Source: Paracoccaceae bacterium (lineage in GTDB: Bacteria; Pseudomonadota; Alphaproteobacteria; Rhodobacterales; Rhodobacteraceae). From it: DNA of 34,322 nucleotides. This document shows positions 15,082 through 21,816 of the stretch, piece by piece. The first letter of the stretch is position 1. Every line of letters starts with the position of its first letter. A program made the translations under genes and the position numbers. The stretch spans positions 1 to 34,322 of the forward strand of contig CABZJG010000003.1 of NCBI GenBank assembly GCA_902525995.1, in the 5' to 3' direction. The notes under the pieces were generated by a model that did not search any database, was not told where the DNA came from, and saw only the letters and a program-made list of their open reading frames with translations.

Positions 15082-15180
15082 TCGTTGGAAATTTTTTTAA
15101 AGCATCCTGCGCAGTAAGCCGAAAAGTTTAAGCGTTTACAGCAGCGCGTTATATTTTGTTTTTATCTGGCAATGATGCAA

Positions 15181-15207
15181 AAAGCCGCCCGAGGGCGGCT
15201 TTCTTTT
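15181..15207. terminator. Bidirectional terminator between dctM and ABC operon
   Basis: AAAGCCGCCC (15181-15190) and GGGCGGCTTT (15193-15202) form a near-perfect hairpin followed by CTTTTT on the plus strand. On the minus strand the same stem is followed by TTTTTGC. It lies between the convergent dctM and ABC ATPase genes and can serve both. Confidence 0.85.
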
Positions 15208-15228
15208 TCTGTTGTCTACATCGTAGCG

Positions 15229-16002
15229 TTAGATCGCTGACAGTTCTTGCTCCAGATCTTTGATCTCGGCGCCACCAGCCATCAAGCGACGAATATCTTC
15301 GCCCTCAAGCTCGGCCTTGGTGCCTGACCCGATCACTTTGCCAAGAGCCAAGAAGGTGTAGCGATCCGCAATAAGTCGCGAATGGATTTCATTGTGCGTG
15401 ATAAAGATGATCGCAATGTCACCGCGTGCACGCACACGTTTGATTGTTTTCAAAACTTCCATCTGCTGTTTCTGACCCAAGGCGGATGTTGGTTCATCTA
15501 AGATTAGAACCTTGGCGCCGAAATAAATTGCACGCGCAATCGCAAGTGTTTGACGCTGGCCGCCGGACATTGTGCCCACGGCTTGTGTTGGATCGGAAAA
15601 GTCGATGCCAATTTTCAACATTTCATCATGCGCGATTTGGTTCATTTCGTCCATGCGCAATGATCCAAACCTTGAGGTCAGCTCACGCCCCATGAAAAAG
15701 TTACGTGTCACACTCATCAATTGGTTGATCGCCAAATCCTGATACACCGTCCCAATGCCAGCGGCGGCTGCATCACGCGGGTTGCGAAATTCTCTTTTCG
15801 CACCCTCGATATAAATCGAACCACTTGAGGGCTGGTGCACCCCAGACAGAATTTTAATCAGGGTCGACTTTCCAGCACCGTTGTCACCCAAGAGGGCATG
15901 GACTTCACCGGGATAGACCGAAAGATCTACACCACCCAGAGCGATAAAGGGGCCGAATTTTTTCTCAATGTTCTCAACGCGCATGTAGGCTTGTTTTGAC
16001 AT
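15229..16002 (-). CDS. Sugar/inositol ABC transporter ATP-binding protein
   Basis: Cytoplasmic ATPase of a carbohydrate-uptake ABC transporter. The 257-residue protein has one nucleotide-binding domain: Walker A GDNGAGKSTLIK at about 38-49, Q-loop TVYQDLA, signature MSGGQRQTLAIARA, Walker B KVLILDEPTSALG and switch histidine ITHNE. Ribose- and many inositol-type ATPases carry two tandem domains of about 500 residues. This one is the short single-domain kind known from fructose (FrcA-like) systems and would work as a homodimer. The start follows GGGGGGAT and lies 2 bp after the permease stop. It is last in the binding protein-permease-ATPase operon. Confidence 0.92.
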   Translation of the reverse strand: MSKQAYMRVENIEKKFGPFIALGGVDLSVYPGEVHALLGDNGAGKSTLIKILSGVHQPSSGSIYIEGAKREFRNPRDAAAAGIGTVYQDLAINQLMSVTRNFFMGRELTSRFGSLRMDEMNQIAHDEMLKIGIDFSDPTQAVGTMSGGQRQTLAIARAIYFGAKVLILDEPTSALGQKQQMEVLKTIKRVRARGDIAIIFITHNEIHSRLIADRYTFLALGKVIGSGTKAELEGEDIRRLMAGGAEIKDLEQELSAI

Positions 16003-16004
16003 GA

Positions 16005-17198
16005 TTAGATCCCCCCTGTGATACGTTTGCGAATGCGCTCATTCGCGAACACAGCGGCCAACAAAACGGTACCAACGAACACGCGGAACCACGCACCATC
16101 GATCCAAGGGATAAAGAACACGGCATTGGCCACCAATCCAAATGTCACAGCGCCGAATATGACGCCGACAATGGAGCCAAAACCACCTGTCATCAGAATG
16201 CCGCCCACAACCGCGATCGCAATTGCTTCAAGTTCTTTGAACATACCTTTTGCAGCATCTGAGGAATTTGTATCAAACACTTGGCAAGTTGCAAAAATAG
16301 TTGCGCAGAAAGCAGAGAACATGAACAGGCCAATTTTAACGCGGTTCACAGGAACCCCGTTTGCGCGGGCGCTTTCTTTGTTATCACCGGTTGCGTAGAT
16401 CCAGCTACCCAACTGAGTACGCGCAAGAACATACCAGGCCACACCGGCAATCAGGATGAACCAAAATAGTCGCGCATCAAACCCTGTCACCCATTGTTCC
16501 ATCTTGCGGTTGATGTTCAAAAAACTGAGATAGTTGATCAAATCGAGCTTTTCCGACTTGGTCATATCGCCAGTGAATTCCAAGCCTGCGGAAACCTTTG
16601 TACCAATCCAGTACCAAGCATCAAACAGCCAGCCAAAGACCTCACCGCCCATTTGTTCGGCAAACCAACTTTCTTTTTTGAAATCAGGCAGGCCAGAAAC
16701 ATTGGTGTTTTGGTTGATCAAACGGAAGCAAACTTCTGTAAGTCCGCGCAAGAAGAACCAAAAAGCGAGCGTAACAATAAAGCTGGATAATCCCGATCGC
16801 ACAACAATATTTCCAATGATCCACCCAAAGGCAAGGGTCATCGCAAGCGTGATCAGAAATGCCAGAAACGGTGTCGCCTCACCTAATCCGAACGGCAGGC
16901 CCCATTTCATCATGACTGCGATGGACATCCCTGCAAAGGCAATCATAGGTCCGATCGATAGGTCAAATTCACCCGCAATCATCAAAAGCGCGGCGCCCAC
17001 AGCAATGATGCCAAGCTGCGAAATAATGGCGATGTTGTTTTTCAATCCGAGTGCGTTGAACGCTTTCCCCTCAGAAGCTATGGCCAAGGCTGTGATGATT
17101 AGAACCATCACAATGAAAGATCCAATTTCTGGCCGGCGTAACATACGCTGTAGCCAACCTTCGCGTTGGAGGCGGTCAGATTCACTTCGTTCCGACAT
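16005..17198 (-). CDS. Sugar/inositol ABC transporter permease (RbsC/FrcC type)
   Basis: Inner-membrane permease of the branched RbsC-like family. The protein has about ten hydrophobic segments, including the conserved FAGMSIAV, VRSGLSSFIVTLAFWFFLRG, ATGDNKESARANGVPVNRVK (the cytoplasmic ATPase-contact loop) and the GGILMTGGFGSIVGVIFGA region. An internal insertion (about residues 155-225) between these segments is longer than in RbsC, as in several FrcC-like proteins. An in-frame TTG lies two codons upstream at 17204, but the ATG at 17198 has a GAGATGGG site. It is 2 bp from the ATPase gene and about 90 bp from the binding-protein gene, with a hairpin between. Confidence 0.9.
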   Translation of the reverse strand: MSERSESDRLQREGWLQRMLRRPEIGSFIVMVLIITALAIASEGKAFNALGLKNNIAIISQLGIIAVGAALLMIAGEFDLSIGPMIAFAGMSIAVMMKWGLPFGLGEATPFLAFLITLAMTLAFGWIIGNIVVRSGLSSFIVTLAFWFFLRGLTEVCFRLINQNTNVSGLPDFKKESWFAEQMGGEVFGWLFDAWYWIGTKVSAGLEFTGDMTKSEKLDLINYLSFLNINRKMEQWVTGFDARLFWFILIAGVAWYVLARTQLGSWIYATGDNKESARANGVPVNRVKIGLFMFSAFCATIFATCQVFDTNSSDAAKGMFKELEAIAIAVVGGILMTGGFGSIVGVIFGAVTFGLVANAVFFIPWIDGAWFRVFVGTVLLAAVFANERIRKRITGGI

Positions 17199-17238
17199 TT
17201 TCAACCCATCTCTTAAAATTTTCTGTTCAAGTTATGGA

Positions 17239-17264
17239 AACAGGCGAGACTTTGCCCGCCTGTT
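17239..17264 (-). repeat. Stem-loop between binding-protein and permease genes
   Basis: AACAGGCG (17239-17246) pairs with CGCCTGTT (17257-17264) across a 10-nt loop. With one bulged A the stem extends to GGAA/TTCC. No T-run follows on the minus strand, so it is better read as an mRNA 3'-stabilising or processing structure. That would raise binding protein relative to membrane parts. Confidence 0.55.
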
Positions 17265-17287
17265 CCGATCACAATACGTGATAAATA

Positions 17288-18199
17288 TTAGCGGTTAACA
17301 CCAGCTTGGCTTGCAACTGAATCTGCGTTTGACGCGTCAACAAAGCCCGGGCCTGATGGAATGTTCGCACCTGGCAGCATACCTGCGTTTGTGTTGTACA
17401 GGTGTAGAACGATAACCGGCATATAACCTTGCAAACGCTGCTGCTGGTCAATTGTGTAAGCCGCGTCACCTGATTTGATCATGTCCATAACCTCTGGTGA
17501 AAGGTCAAAGCATGCCAGGTGTACGTCTGCACCCACGTCTTTGATCGCTTTGTTTGCTGCCGCACATACGTGTGGACCAACAGCCAAAACGCCGTCGATT
17601 GATGGGTCAGCTGACAATGCAGCGGCGGTACGTGTTTCGATTTGTGTAACGTCGTTTGACACGTCGATCATGTTCAGATCGCCGCCCAAGCCTGAGAAGT
17701 ATCCCTCACAACGGTCAACAAGCGCTGTATTGAACGCTTCTTGGTTCAAACATAGGCCGTTTGTTACACCTTCTGCTTTCGCGCGTGCACCTGCTTTTTC
17801 ACCGGCAAGACGCTCTGGCTGACCAACGTGCATCAAGGCGCCAACTGCGGCTGATGACTCGAGGCCTGAGTTCATGGTGATCACAGGGATACCCGAGTCT
17901 GCAGCTGCGCGGATTGCGCCGCCCAGTGCGTCTGCGTCAGGCAGTGACACAATGATGCCATCTGGGTTTGATGCCGCAGCAGCTTCGATCAACTTGGCCA
18001 TGCCTGACATATCGCCTGATGGGTCAAAGTTGTACTCAAAATCTGCGCCGATCGCTGCAGCTGCATCACGACCACCTTTTTCCACAACTGGCCAGAATGG
18101 GTCTGTACCTTGTGTGTGTGTGATCATGACATAGCGCTCAGCAAAAGCTGAACCTGCTACCATTGCAAGGGCAGCTGTAGCCAAAAGTAGTTTCTTCAT
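17288..18199 (-). CDS. Sugar/inositol ABC transporter periplasmic binding protein
   Basis: Periplasmic binding protein of the ribose/galactose-type (peripla_BP_4-like) family. It starts with a clear signal peptide, MKKLLLATAALAMVAGSAFA, at the ATG at 18199. A longer frame from 18235 would bury this signal, and GGAGGA precedes the chosen ATG. The mature protein (about 283 residues) shows THTQGTDPFWPVVEKGG, the strand DGIIVSLPDADALGGAIRAA, ITMNSGLES and the hinge-region TIDQQQRLQGYMPV. The location beside the iol genes and the shared LacI operator make myo-inositol or a relative the likely ligand; sequence alone does not prove this. It is first in a three-gene minus-strand operon. Confidence 0.9.
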   Translation of the reverse strand: MKKLLLATAALAMVAGSAFAERYVMITHTQGTDPFWPVVEKGGRDAAAAIGADFEYNFDPSGDMSGMAKLIEAAAASNPDGIIVSLPDADALGGAIRAAADSGIPVITMNSGLESSAAVGALMHVGQPERLAGEKAGARAKAEGVTNGLCLNQEAFNTALVDRCEGYFSGLGGDLNMIDVSNDVTQIETRTAAALSADPSIDGVLAVGPHVCAAANKAIKDVGADVHLACFDLSPEVMDMIKSGDAAYTIDQQQRLQGYMPVIVLHLYNTNAGMLPGANIPSGPGFVDASNADSVASQAGVNR

Positions 18200-18260
18200 G
18201 ATAGTCCTCCCAAATTCGATGTCCGGTACATCCATGGTTAAATCCGGAACCCACCGTCAA

Positions 18261-18281
18261 TTTTCCTGACAGTCGAGAAAA
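18261..18281. promoter_or_regulatory. Imperfect palindrome at the transporter promoter
   Basis: TTTTC-ct-GAC-a-GTC-ga-GAAAA: 17 of 21 positions are symmetric (all but the central base and two bases on each side). It overlaps the predicted -10 and start point of the binding-protein promoter. It differs from the LacI-type operator at 18437, so if it is functional it would bind another regulator. Confidence 0.35.
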
Positions 18282-18308
18282 ATAAACACAAGACAATGAA
18301 GATGTCAA
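18280..18308 (-). promoter_or_regulatory. Candidate promoter of the ABC transporter operon
   Basis: On the minus strand a perfect TTGACA (18308-18303) is followed after 17 bp by TTATTT (18285-18280), a weak -10. It lies about 80 bp upstream of the binding-protein ATG. The LacI-type operator is a further 130 bp upstream, so repression of this promoter would need looping or a second site. Confidence 0.45.
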
Positions 18309-18436
18309 TTCGACCCTCTAAATCGATGCAAGATCGCAAAACAAGATGGTTAATTGATACCCCCCTCATCTGATGTGAAAATCGCGAGTTTGTCGTTTCA
18401 AGAAACAACAGAATCAGCTAATCATAATTCTGAAGG

Positions 18437-18456
18437 TTTTGCAACCGGTTGCAAAA
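18437..18456. promoter_or_regulatory. LacI-family operator upstream of lacI-type gene
   Basis: TTTTGCAACCGGTTGCAAAA is a perfect 20-bp palindrome with the central CG and the GCAA/TTGC arms typical of LacI/GalR-family operators. It is 80 bp before the start of the LacI-type regulator and in the gap shared with the divergent ABC transporter. The same 18-bp core occurs once more, at 21733-21750. The rest of the 336-bp gap 18200-18535 holds only the candidate promoter and the imperfect palindrome near 18261-18308. Confidence 0.85.
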
Positions 18457-18535
18457 ATGTTAAAGAGGCCTCATAGTGCCTGCCTGTCGAATTCCGAATA
18501 TAATCGGCTTTCAAACTATGGGGGAAGCTTGGCTG

Positions 18536-19543
18536 ATGGCCATAACGCTGGATGATGTTGCAAAATTAGCAGGGGTATCGCGTTCAGCGGTGTCGCGCAC
18601 CTTTACAGATGGCGCATCGGTTTCTTCGAAAATGCGCCGCAAAGTGGAAAAGGCGGCAAGCGAGCTGGGCTATAGTCCAAATTTTCTTGCCCGAAGCTTA
18701 ACCACCCGCCGGACAAAGTTAATCGGCTTGGTATCGGACAACTTCCATAATCCTCTGTTTTTGGAAGTCTTTGATCAATTTACACGCGGACTTCAGGACC
18801 GCGGACTGCGGCCTTTGCTGGTTAATCTGTCAGTGGAAACCGATGCTGAAAGCTCGGCGCGAATGCTGCAACAATATTCTGTCGACGGGGTGATTGTAGC
18901 CTCCTCCACTCTGCCCCCTGCGTTTTCCAAAACCTTTCGGGATGCCGGAGTGCCAGTGGTGAATAGTTTTGGCCGCTATTCAAGTGACCCCGATATGCAT
19001 ATCGTCGGGATCGACAATATAGAATGCGGCCGGATGGCTGCGCATGAATTGCTCAATCGCGGCTATAAGAACATCGGATTTCTGGGCGGGCCAGAACCGG
19101 CCACCTCGACCCAAGACCGATTTACGGGGTTTCAAAACGAATTGCAAAAGCATCCAGAAGCAGTGCTGAGCTATAGTTTTTCCGAGGCTTATTCTTTTGA
19201 TGCAGGGCGCAAAGAAATGCAGCGATTGCTGCGCGGGGCATCCCATGCCGAAGCTTATTTCTGCGGCGATGATGTGCTTTCCATTGGCGCTTTGAGTGCC
19301 ATCAAAGAAGCAGGTTTAAACGTGCCAAGCGATATAGGGATCATTGGCTTGAATGATATGCAGATGTCCGGTTGGCAGAATATCAATCTAACCACAATTC
19401 GGCAGCCAATAGCTCAAATCATTAATGCGTCGATCGAATTGATGGTTTCAATGCTTGAAAAACCTGACCGCTACCCCGAGGCCCGTGTTTTTCCCTGCGC
19501 AGTGATCGAACGCGGCACGCTGCGCGCGCCGCAAGAAAATTAA
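18536..19543 (+). CDS. LacI-family transcriptional regulator of inositol genes
   Basis: Repressor of the LacI/GalR family. With the ATG at 18536 the protein has 335 residues and starts with the canonical helix-turn-helix ITLDDVAKLAGVSRSAVSRTFTDG. The hinge helix region SPNFLARSLTTRRTKLIGLV follows, then a periplasmic-binding-protein-like effector domain (about 60-335) with RGYKNIGFLGGPE and GIIGLNDMQMSGW. A GTG at 18476 opens a longer frame, but the extra 20 residues are outside the family and GGGGGAAG precedes the chosen ATG. It lies between the ABC transporter and the iol genes. Matching operators at 18437 and 21733 imply autoregulation and control of the iol operons. The stop overlaps that of the convergent oxidoreductase gene. 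Confidence 0.92.
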   Translation: MAITLDDVAKLAGVSRSAVSRTFTDGASVSSKMRRKVEKAASELGYSPNFLARSLTTRRTKLIGLVSDNFHNPLFLEVFDQFTRGLQDRGLRPLLVNLSVETDAESSARMLQQYSVDGVIVASSTLPPAFSKTFRDAGVPVVNSFGRYSSDPDMHIVGIDNIECGRMAAHELLNRGYKNIGFLGGPEPATSTQDRFTGFQNELQKHPEAVLSYSFSEAYSFDAGRKEMQRLLRGASHAEAYFCGDDVLSIGALSAIKEAGLNVPSDIGIIGLNDMQMSGWQNINLTTIRQPIAQIINASIELMVSMLEKPDRYPEARVFPCAVIERGTLRAPQEN

Positions 19544-20697
19544 CGAAACATCGGCGGGCGGGCATCAACCCAAGTGCCATCCTGTTTGCCGGACGCGGCC
19601 ACGGCAAACACCGCCGCCATCGAGCGCAGGCCCGCTTCGGCGTTTGGATACAATCCTGCAGCGGGATCCATAGGACGATTTTCTTTGCGCGCCGAAATTG
19701 CTTCGGCCAGATCACTGTAGATATTTGCAAAGGCCAAAGGCATGCCCTCGGCATGGCCTATCGTAACGCGGCTGCTGCGATCCGCTTCTGGCGACAGTCC
19801 GCTTTCGCCGCGTTCAATCACCTGAAGGCGCTCGTTCAATGGCATCCAATACAGCTGGTTTGGCTGTTCTTGCGCCCAGCGCAACCCGCCTTTTTCTCCA
19901 AAAACCTGAATGCCAAGCCCATGCTGGCGACCAATGGCAATCGAGGATGTCCAAAGCCGGCCAACAGCGCCGCCATCCATGCGGAAATTGACCATGGCAT
20001 CATCTTCCAATTCGCGGCTCGCAAGACAGGAAACCGTATCAGCCGAGAGCTTTGTGACCTCTTGTCCAGTCACAAAACTGGCCATGTGCAGCGCATGTAT
20101 CCCGCAATCTGCAAATTGCGCTGAAACCCCTGCCTGCGCTGGGTCATAGCGCCATCTGACGCGCGGATTATCTGCATCGGCTGCATCCGCATGATGCCCA
20201 TGGTCGAATTCGGCTTTCACAAGCCGGATTTCACCCAAATCACCGCGCGCGATCATGGCGCGCATGTGGCGGACCAGTGAATAGCCGGAATAACCGTAAT
20301 TCACCGCACAAATTTGGCCTGTTTTCTCAGCGATTTGTACAATCGCTTCGCCTTCTTCCACAGTCATTGTCATGGGCTTTTCACACAAGACATGAAAGCC
20401 AGCTTCCAAAAAAGCCTTGGTGATTTCAAAATGGGTCGCGTTTGGTGTCGCCACAGTGACAAGGTCAATGCGGTCCTCGCGGCCCGTTTCACCTGCCAGC
20501 ATTTCCTGCCAATTCCCATAGGCCCGGTCTGCCGCCAACCCTAAACGCTGACCATATTCGCGGCCGGCTTCGGGCCGGTGATCAAGCGCACCGGCACTAA
20601 ATTCAAAATACCCGTCGAGACCTGCGCCCAAGCGGTGCGCCGGACCGATCTGACTGCCTTCGCCGCCACCAATGAGACCCCATTTGAGTTTGCGCAT
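19540..20697 (-). CDS. Gfo/Idh/MocA-family oxidoreductase (inositol-related)
   Basis: NAD(P)-dependent dehydrogenase of the Gfo/Idh/MocA family, 385 residues. The N-terminal Rossmann fold carries GLIGGGEGSQIG, and the conserved CEKPMTMT follows the VATPNATH strand. The catalytic-region motif appears as FADCGIHALHMASFV (Asp and His of the DxxxH type). It is co-transcribed with iolE, starting 4 bp after it behind AGGAGTAGGGG. Because a separate iolG lies in the other arm, this paralog more likely acts on an inositol isomer (such as scyllo-inositol) or an inosose; that is inference. Both the 3' end and the lacI-type gene's 3' end share a TTAA, a tight convergent junction. Confidence 0.87.
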   Translation of the reverse strand: MRKLKWGLIGGGEGSQIGPAHRLGAGLDGYFEFSAGALDHRPEAGREYGQRLGLAADRAYGNWQEMLAGETGREDRIDLVTVATPNATHFEITKAFLEAGFHVLCEKPMTMTVEEGEAIVQIAEKTGQICAVNYGYSGYSLVRHMRAMIARGDLGEIRLVKAEFDHGHHADAADADNPRVRWRYDPAQAGVSAQFADCGIHALHMASFVTGQEVTKLSADTVSCLASRELEDDAMVNFRMDGGAVGRLWTSSIAIGRQHGLGIQVFGEKGGLRWAQEQPNQLYWMPLNERLQVIERGESGLSPEADRSSRVTIGHAEGMPLAFANIYSDLAEAISARKENRPMDPAAGLYPNAEAGLRSMAAVFAVAASGKQDGTWVDARPPMFR

Positions 20698-20701
20698 GCC
20701 C

Positions 20702-21601
20702 CTACTCCTCGTTAAACCCGATCGACCGCAGATAGGTCCGGTTTATTTTGGCATCATCTATCGGCTTTACATCAAGCGTTGGGTCACAATCTTGCTCAAT
20801 TGTGCACCAGCCTTGAAAACCGACTTCTACTAATATTTGCCGAACAGAGGGGAAATCAACGTCGCCCTCACCCAGATTGCAGAAAATTCCCTGCCCACAT
20901 GCATCATAAAATCCGGTACGCTTAGCAATCACATCCGCTTTCACAGCAGGATCAATATCTTTGAAATGCATGTAGGAAATTCGGCCCACATGGCGACGCA
21001 TAAAGGCCACAGGATCATAACCGGCATAAGAATGGTGTCCTGTGTCAAAACAGATTTTCAAGATCGAGGGATCAACCTCATCCAAAAGCCGCTCCAGTTC
21101 CGGCTCAAAATCAATAAACCCTGCGGCATGGGCATGGATACTCACGGTCAGCCCATACTCCTGGCTGCCAATTTTTGCACAGGTTGCAATACGATCTTTG
21201 AAGGCGGCCCATTCTGCCTGATCCATTTGTTCGGCCTCGGCGGCGCGGCCCGCAGTGGGCGCGCGGCGCGGCGAGATCGAGTCAATGAGCACGAGATGCT
21301 CCGCGCCGTGGGCCGTCAGCGCTTTGCAGGTGCGGTGGGTGCCATCCAAGACATCCTCCCATCCCTGTGCATCATGAAAGGGACGAAAAACCACGCCTCC
21401 GATCAACGTAAGATCATGCTCCTGCAGCGCCGGACCAAGAATATCAGGATTTTCAGGCATGAACCCAACCGGCCCCAACTCAATCCCCTTATACCCCGCC
21501 TCAGCGCAGTCTTTTAAAACGCTTTGCCATGTCGGGTTGCGCGGGTCATCGGAAAATTCAACCCCCCATGAACAGGGCGCATTGCCAATTCGGATTGTCA
21601 T
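20702..21601 (-). CDS. iolE: Inosose dehydratase IolE
   Basis: Xylose-isomerase-like TIM-barrel enzyme that removes water from 2-keto-myo-inositol (scyllo-inosose) to give 3D-trihydroxycyclohexane-1,2-dione, step two of inositol breakdown. The 299-residue protein starts with the family hallmark IGNAPCSWGVEF. It continues with GYKGIELGPVGFMP, the metal-site segments SIHAHAAGF, ICFDTGHHSYAG and YMHFKDID, and ends with GWCTIEQDCD. Length is typical. GAAAGGGG lies before the ATG. It is first in the minus-strand operon iolE-oxidoreductase and divergent from iolD, with the LacI-type operator at 21733 between them. Confidence 0.93.
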   Translation of the reverse strand: MTIRIGNAPCSWGVEFSDDPRNPTWQSVLKDCAEAGYKGIELGPVGFMPENPDILGPALQEHDLTLIGGVVFRPFHDAQGWEDVLDGTHRTCKALTAHGAEHLVLIDSISPRRAPTAGRAAEAEQMDQAEWAAFKDRIATCAKIGSQEYGLTVSIHAHAAGFIDFEPELERLLDEVDPSILKICFDTGHHSYAGYDPVAFMRRHVGRISYMHFKDIDPAVKADVIAKRTGFYDACGQGIFCNLGEGDVDFPSVRQILVEVGFQGWCTIEQDCDPTLDVKPIDDAKINRTYLRSIGFNEE

Positions 21602-21732
21602 TCAAAGGCCCCTTTCACCGGCTGGGATGGATCAATACTTGTTGCGCATATCAGTTCTGGCTTTACACACATCCGTTTCGGTATTTCTGAGGACGGAGGA
21701 GAGTCATTTTTGACCATGGACCAGAAAATCAA

Positions 21733-21750
21733 TTTGCAACCGGTTGCAAA
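21733..21750. promoter_or_regulatory. LacI-family operator between iolE and iolD
   Basis: TTTGCAACCGGTTGCAAA is a perfect 18-bp palindrome identical to the core of the site at 18437-18456. It lies in the 215-bp gap between divergent iolE and iolD. Two further TTGCAA half-like elements follow at 21775-21780 and 21782-21787. A TTGACC at 21710-21715 lies 17 bp before the operator's left arm, so the palindrome may cover the -10 of the iolD promoter. Apart from these, I see nothing else in the gap. Confidence 0.85.
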
Positions 21751-21816
21751 ACCAGTATCTATTGAGTCGTCGCTTTGCAAGTTGCAATTCACTACCTACG
21801 CCAAAAAGGATATCTT

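Noticed and set aside
15181..15207. Repeat or attachment site
   Set aside because: The strong hairpin with T-runs on both strands between convergent genes is simply explained as a bidirectional terminator.
16534..17298. Long plus-strand frame (254 codons) opposite the ABC permease
   Set aside because: It is antisense to a clear permease, has no recognisable domain and has the biased composition of a shadow frame (rich in Ser, Pro, Ile, Lys).
18200..18235. Upstream extension of the sugar-binding protein
   Set aside because: It would place 12 polar residues before a perfect signal peptide; GGAGGA marks the internal ATG at 18199.
21775..21816. TTG start for iolD inside the half-operators
   Set aside because: The TTG overlaps TTGCAA elements, has no ribosome binding site, and the ATG at 21817 with AAGGA fits the family.
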